A DNA stretch of 11,011 nt from JBCBKZ01 sp039026975. Its GTDB lineage: Bacteria; Bacteroidota; Bacteroidia; J057. Below the pieces are notes generated by a model, which was not told the origin of the DNA, did no database searches, and worked only from the letters and a program-made list of their open reading frames with translations. The translations under genes and the position numbers were made by a program. Below are positions 8,301 through 11,011 of this stretch, in pieces. The stretch covers positions 1 through 11,011 of the forward strand of contig JBCCLI010000211.1 in NCBI GenBank assembly GCA_039026975.1, read 5' to 3'. Position 1 is the first letter of the stretch. Each line of letters starts with the position of its first letter.

Positions 8301-10154
8301 ATTATACGTACCTTTATTTTGAAAAAAATTAGAGTTTCTCAAAGATATTCCTCCGGCAGCTTCATCCGAAGAATTGTTTTCTATTAAGCAATCATAAAAT
8401 GCTGATTGGCTGTCACTACTGTAAACAGCCCCGCCGTTTAGTTTTGATTTGTTTCCTATGAATTTTGTTTTTTCTATATGAAGGCTATTATTCGATTCCA
8501 GAATACCTCCTCCAAAATCTGATGAGTTATTCGAGAATATAGATTTCGTCATTTTAATCTCCCCATTAACATAGTATAAACCTCCACCTTGTCGGGATAT
8601 ATTTTCTTCAAATATTAAATCATCAAGCCTGGAATTAGAAGCCGTTGCATAAAAAGCTCCACCAAAAAATGATTCATTTTTTTGGAAAGAACAATTTTGT
8701 ACACTTATGGAATCACATTCGTATGCCCAAATAGCCCCACCTCGTTCTTCAGATCTATTTTCTTGAAAAGAACATAATTTTAAGTCCAGGAATGATCTAA
8801 AAGCACCCAAAGCACCTCCTGATGTTCCAGCTCTATTTCCTGAAAATATACTTTTATCCAGAATTAATTTACTGTTATATACCGATATACCGCTGAAATA
8901 ATCATCAGCGTGATTGGAAGAAATGTTTGAATTACATAGTTTAATTACACTGCTAAAACTTAGGTCAATTCCTCCTCCAACCCTAGCTGAGTTACTTACA
9001 AAACTAGATTGTATTATTTCAGTCTCACCACTTGTACAGCTGATTGCACCACCACTCTCTAAAGATATATTTTTTTCAAATCGACAATTTACTACAGAAT
9101 CAATTTTGCCGAAAATTCTTAAACCACCACCACTTTGTTCAACGGTATTGCCTAAGAATATTACATTTTTCAAGTAAAAGTTTTTACTTGATGAAGTAGA
9201 AACTCCCCCACCTCCTATTTTTGCATAATTATTTAAGAAATGTGTGTTGCTAATGGCTCCCTGAGAATTTGAAATTCGTAAACCACCTCCGTCAGAAGAT
9301 TGATTTTCTAAGAAGGTTGAGTTCTGAATATTTAGATCAGTTTCATAAAAGTGGCAACCCCCTCCAACAGTTGAAGAATTGTTACAAAATTTACTACTAT
9401 TAATTAAAATTCGATTTTCACTTATTCCTACACCATCAACGGCAATTCCTCCTCCTGTATGCGCATGGTTATTCTTAAAAATACAATTTAGTATTTCAAG
9501 TTTCCTTCCTGAGCTGAAAATACTTCCCCCTTCATAGCTGGCAAAATTTTCACTTATTATGCAATCTTCAATTTTTAAACTGCCACTTTGTATGAAGATA
9601 CCACCACCACTATCTTTTGATCCGTGAGGAAAAATAAAAGATTCATTTGCATTACCTCCTGAGATTTTAAAACCTGAAATTGATGCTACTGTCTCCAAGT
9701 TATTAGAAGACAAAATTGAGTAACTATTGTCTGATGTATCATTTACCAACCCTATGTCTCCAGATAGAATAGTTAAGTTGGTGCCAAAAAGGCTTACAGA
9801 ATCCTTTTTCCGCTGGTCTATGGATATTTCAACTCCATTGAACCCCCCAATTAACTTTACACTATTAACTAGTAAGAAACTGACCTCTCTTTCTTGTTGG
9901 TTACATGGATTACATTTGGTAGGCTTGTATATTCCACTAGCCACCCATATTTCGTCTCCATTTTCAGCCTCGGCCAAGGCGTCTTGAAGATTTGTAAAGG
10001 CATCATCCCAACTTAAGCCTGTATTGGCTCCATTTGCATCATCATTAACATAAATGATCTCTTGAGCATTGCTATTACCTATACCAATAATGAATGTTAG
10101 ACTGAGTAGGAGCTGAATGTAATGGCAGATGGGGATAAAGCGTTTATAAAGCAT
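5388..10154 (-). CDS. T9SS-secreted beta-helix surface protein, long-helix paralogue (gene C)
   Basis: At 1588 aa this is the largest intact gene in the window, predicted to be exported by Sec and then T9SS. Modules in order: a signal peptide at residues 1-30 (GNSNA|QEIIY); a cap to about 160 containing YKPTKCNPC; a long right-handed beta-helix at about 160-815 with about 25 glycine-turn rungs and some 16 FxxN motifs; a choice-of-anchor-Q-like junction at 874-963 (GYNLISD, NGGPIPTLSLFPGSPAIG, DQRGYSR, DIGAFEYQ); a beta-sandwich at about 970-1103; a MAM/jelly-roll-like domain at 1109-1293; an Omp28-like region at about 1295-1500; and a T9SS type A sorting domain at about 1511-1588 (KLFPNPASEEVFV, ILDLQGKLLL, LPEGIYLLKI). 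FxxN plus GG[A/G][I/L/V] is the motif pair of chlamydial Pmp adhesins, which suggests adhesion, but there is no autotransporter barrel. The ATG at 10154 opens directly into the signal peptide. Relatives are typically annotated as right-handed parallel beta-helix repeat or choice-of-anchor Q proteins. Confidence 0.93.
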   Translation of the reverse strand: MLYKRFIPICHYIQLLLSLTFIIGIGNSNAQEIIYVNDDANGANTGLSWDDAFTNLQDALAEAENGDEIWVASGIYKPTKCNPCNQQEREVSFLLVNSVKLIGGFNGVEISIDQRKKDSVSLFGTNLTILSGDIGLVNDTSDNSYSILSSNNLETVASISGFKISGGNANESFIFPHGSKDSGGGIFIQSGSLKIEDCIISENFASYEGGSIFSSGRKLEILNCIFKNNHAHTGGGIAVDGVGISENRILINSSKFCNNSSTVGGGCHFYETDLNIQNSTFLENQSSDGGGLRISNSQGAISNTHFLNNYAKIGGGGVSTSSSKNFYLKNVIFLGNTVEQSGGGLRIFGKIDSVVNCRFEKNISLESGGAISCTSGETEIIQSSFVSNSARVGGGIDLSFSSVIKLCNSNISSNHADDYFSGISVYNSKLILDKSIFSGNRAGTSGGALGAFRSFLDLKLCSFQENRSEERGGAIWAYECDSISVQNCSFQKNESFFGGAFYATASNSRLDDLIFEENISRQGGGLYYVNGEIKMTKSIFSNNSSDFGGGILESNNSLHIEKTKFIGNKSKLNGGAVYSSDSQSAFYDCLIENNSSDEAAGGISLRNSNFFQNKGTYNKNLAKFGGAIYAGESIAKFVNVSFSENKSENSGGAAYVEENNIEWDSCRFFLNQSNFGAGIFNFNSISLVKNSILEDNLAFVSGGAIYSGRGVLNVELSQIRNNQADDSGGGITNTDNNKLTIFYTRISGNSSTSFNGGGILNTFNSSSDIRFSLIDQNSSRFSGGGIYNMEGTVDISSSTLFRNFSDFNGGNISSSLGKTTLFNSTVLFDTLTSKRSDICIRDSMIIKGSIINNFSRRSLPNLVLNFEGTLLSHGYNLISDTTGSRILFADSDILGSTSSSVNPLLSVLADNGGPIPTLSLFPGSPAIGRGEPISSTEILTDQRGYSRVLGSKNDSIDIGAFEYQESHIDRDITQFCKDDSAFIPLADIVLTDSTGGAWPIDSNQILVLNLPENVEVQDDEMEIEFSGEGIEKVDAFISNNQLHITYNRSYTTTSNSIRIKGLKLKTTLAPGFYDILRSEEGTAVQNGNNLSDRVSHGRIWVLPSVKGLPYDDSFEEEAIWQAELSSNLWQWGEPNDTRINSASEGQKVFMTNLSGNYEANTRTWLYSPCVNLSGTQNPTLSFDYWADMESQIDGVVMQYSLDRGNSWKTLGSDSTGRSWYNSSSIVSNPANQDSTQRLGWTGVTDEWRKAIHRLPNGLRQVSSRFRLVFKSGDFVNPIDGFNGFAMDNLSISDYQKNVLAEFFVQNADDLESTFTQLEEQFNDELLTISYPLSEATTEIDSRSNFYGKRETNTLILDGQSFYDPPSLVSYPDIDSLSLEVVPFELDFFTSDSTNFHITSIQPINEEVVVQVGIVEKEALLQGETVKNVVRKFIPDAAGISISNWSINETRTFSFMWENSMIPPPSNRYLNYPDKFYHIVFIQGLGSKRIYQAEILPIPLIVSNQALFKQENFKLFPNPASEEVFVSTLSSLALNLEVNILDLQGKLLLKKRLTNKYAINLEDLPEGIYLLKISTDRGSSVVKKLIVNR
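5391..7484 (-). repeat. Conserved C-terminal module of gene C, paralogous to gene B
   Basis: This encodes residues 891-1588 and is collinear with residues 415-1110 of gene B through the choice-of-anchor-Q junction, beta-sandwich, MAM-like, Omp28-like and sorting domains. The stretch at about residues 1450-1500 (MWENSMIPPPSNRYLNYPDKF and following) departs from the pattern NNRPDDFQLIVFLQ shared by genes B and D, so divergence is concentrated there. Confidence 0.82.
7710..9677 (-). repeat. Beta-helix rung array of gene C (about 25 rungs)
   Basis: Glycine turns recur from residue 183 to residue 810 at a mean spacing of about 26 residues (78 bp). Most rungs follow the form F-x-x-N-x(6-8)-GG-[A/G]-[I/L/V], for example FKNNHAHTGGGIA, FSGNRAGTSGGAL and FQENRSEERGGAI. 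Rungs near residues 411-422 and 605-625 are irregular, the latter with an insertion. Codon choice varies between rungs, so there is no exact DNA repeat, and the array is not CRISPR-like. Confidence 0.88.
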
Positions 10155-10159
10155 AATGA

Positions 10160-10194
10160 ATTATTTTATAAAATAATACATTTTAAATATGTAT
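10160..10194. promoter_or_regulatory. Two adjacent dyads just upstream of gene C (possible leader structure or operator)
   Basis: Positions 10160-10177 form a perfect 18-bp palindrome made only of A and T, starting five bases upstream of the gene C start codon. Positions 10176-10194 form a second dyad with 6-bp arms (ATACAT/ATGTAT) and a 7-nt AT-only loop. The pair could fold in the transcript leader next to the start codon or be an operator. The region is so AT-rich that chance is a real alternative. I could not place a Bacteroidota TTTG/TAnnTTTG promoter with confidence in the 213-bp gap. Confidence 0.3.
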
Positions 10195-10367
10195 AATGTT
10201 CAGTAATAATTTATGTTCTCGTGGGTAAATAAGTTTTCAATTTAAAATTGGACACAGCTTTTCATTATCTCCATATGATCTGATGCATGTTCTATAGATT
10301 CTGAATAGGTATACAGTTCTTATCTGAGGATTAGATCGAATATTTTGTTAAACCCTTAATCAAATCA

Positions 10368-11011
10368 CTACCTTTGAACAAGGATAGGTGTGACTATTTG
10401 TTGGTTAACATTCAGTTGAATAGATAAAAAGTATACTCCTTCTGCGAGATTTGTGATGTCAATTGGTTCCAGGGTAACAGTTTTTTGATCGATTAAGACT
10501 CTTCCGTATAAATCAAGTATTTCTATATTAATGTTCTTCTTTTCATTCTTTGGAAGAGATAGAAATAATTTCCTTGATGCCGGGTTAGGAAAAACCCTCA
10601 CACTAGGATTATCAGAAAATTCATCTTTTATGCTAGTTACAAGGGGTAGTGGAAAGGATTCCACTTGATAAACTCTCTTATTGGTAGCTTCTTGTAGAAA
10701 GACAATTAATTGAAAATCATCCGGTCTATTATTGGTTATTGAAGAAATGATATTCTCATTTTCTATTGGATCAAAGGTATAAGTTTCACCTACTTTCCAA
10801 TTGGCAACACTTTCCCCGGCTGGATTGGGAAGGAATTTTTTTACTATATTTTTTACGGTTTTACCTTCTAGAATTGCTTCTTTTTCTACCATAACAGTTT
10901 GAACAGTGAGTTCAGGCTGGAAATCTTTTAAAGCGGTGATTTGTAGAGGACGGGGATCATTTGGGAGAAAACTAATATTAAAAAAGGTTTCCTCCAGAGA
11001 TAAAGAGTCAA
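10368..11011 (-). CDS. C-terminal part of a fourth T9SS-type paralogue (gene D), 5' end outside window
   Basis: The frame is open without a stop from the right edge to the TAG at 10368-10370. The ATG at 10892 is internal, because upstream codons encode DSLSLEETFF and LQITALKDFQPEL, matching residues 899 onward of gene B (DSLSLVEAPF, LQITALKPFS). The visible protein holds the end of the Omp28-like region (VEKEAILEGKTVKNIVKKF, NNRPDDFQLIVFLQ, KRVYQ) and a complete T9SS type A sorting domain (RVFPNPASRKLFLSL, ILDLYGRVLI, LAEGVYFLSI, ending LVQR). By analogy with B and C, the missing N-terminus should carry a signal peptide, beta-helix and MAM-like domain. It is the first of the four co-directional genes and ends 213 bp before gene C. 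Stop, tail and sorting domain look intact. Confidence 0.9.
   Translation of the reverse strand, partial: DSLSLEETFFNISFLPNDPRPLQITALKDFQPELTVQTVMVEKEAILEGKTVKNIVKKFLPNPAGESVANWKVGETYTFDPIENENIISSITNNRPDDFQLIVFLQEATNKRVYQVESFPLPLVTSIKDEFSDNPSVRVFPNPASRKLFLSLPKNEKKNINIEILDLYGRVLIDQKTVTLEPIDITNLAEGVYFLSIQLNVNQQIVTPILVQR

Noticed and set aside
7710..9677. CRISPR-like array suggested by regularly spaced cctcctcc motifs
   Set aside because: The units are not identical, the intervening sequence is coding in one long frame, and the 78-bp spacing matches the 26-residue beta-helix rung.
5388..10154. Pectate-lyase-type polysaccharide-degrading enzyme
   Set aside because: A parallel beta-helix is present, but no lyase or glycosidase catalytic motif was recognised. 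The FxxN/GGxI rungs and repeated Ser/Asn-rich turns fit a structural or adhesive helix better.
5388..10154. Type V autotransporter
   Set aside because: Pmp-like repeats are present, but the C-terminus is a short T9SS sorting domain, not a beta-barrel ending in an aromatic residue.
10368..10892. A 174-codon standalone gene starting at the ATG at 10892
   Set aside because: Codons upstream to the right edge stay open and continue the alignment with gene B, so the ATG is an internal Met of a longer protein.

Overview
The window looks like accessory chromosomal DNA from a member of the Bacteroidota. The evidence is AT-rich sequence, three proteins ending in a Por/type IX secretion (T9SS) C-terminal sorting domain, signal peptides cleaved just before a Gln, and no clear Shine-Dalgarno sequences ahead of the genes. 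Genus cannot be assigned from this sequence.

Layout: positions 1-915 are the right-hand part of an IS3-family insertion sequence. It carries an intact DDE transposase catalytic domain on the plus strand, and its terminal inverted repeat ends at about 915. Everything to the right is a tandem cluster of four paralogous genes on the minus strand. In transcription order (right to left) these are gene D (10368 to beyond the right edge, C-terminal part only), gene C (5388-10154, 1588 aa), gene B (1974-5306, 1110 aa) and gene A (854 to about 1867, a 5' fragment). Gaps are 213, 81 and about 55-106 bp, so B and A could be transcribed with C. I saw no convincing terminator or promoter in the gaps. A pair of AT-only or AT-rich dyads sits directly ahead of gene C.

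Genes B and C share one plan: a signal peptide, a conserved N-terminal cap with a CxPC motif, a right-handed parallel beta-helix of about 26-residue rungs carrying chlamydial-Pmp-like FxxN and GG[A/G][I/L/V] motifs, a 'choice-of-anchor Q' type junction, a beta-sandwich segment, a MAM/jelly-roll-like domain, a region resembling Omp28-like proteins but without cysteines at the usual place, and the T9SS sorting domain. Almost the whole size difference between B and C is in the number of rungs (about 8 versus about 25). Gene A keeps the cap and about six rungs; the IS then cuts it inside a glycine codon run, so it has lost all anchoring and secretion domains. Gene D shows only the last two modules.

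Together the genes most likely encode large cell-surface or secreted beta-helix proteins, probably adhesins or matrix/surface-layer proteins, exported by Sec and then T9SS. The function is inferred from domain type. I found no RNA genes, CRISPR array, toxin-antitoxin pair or defence system here.
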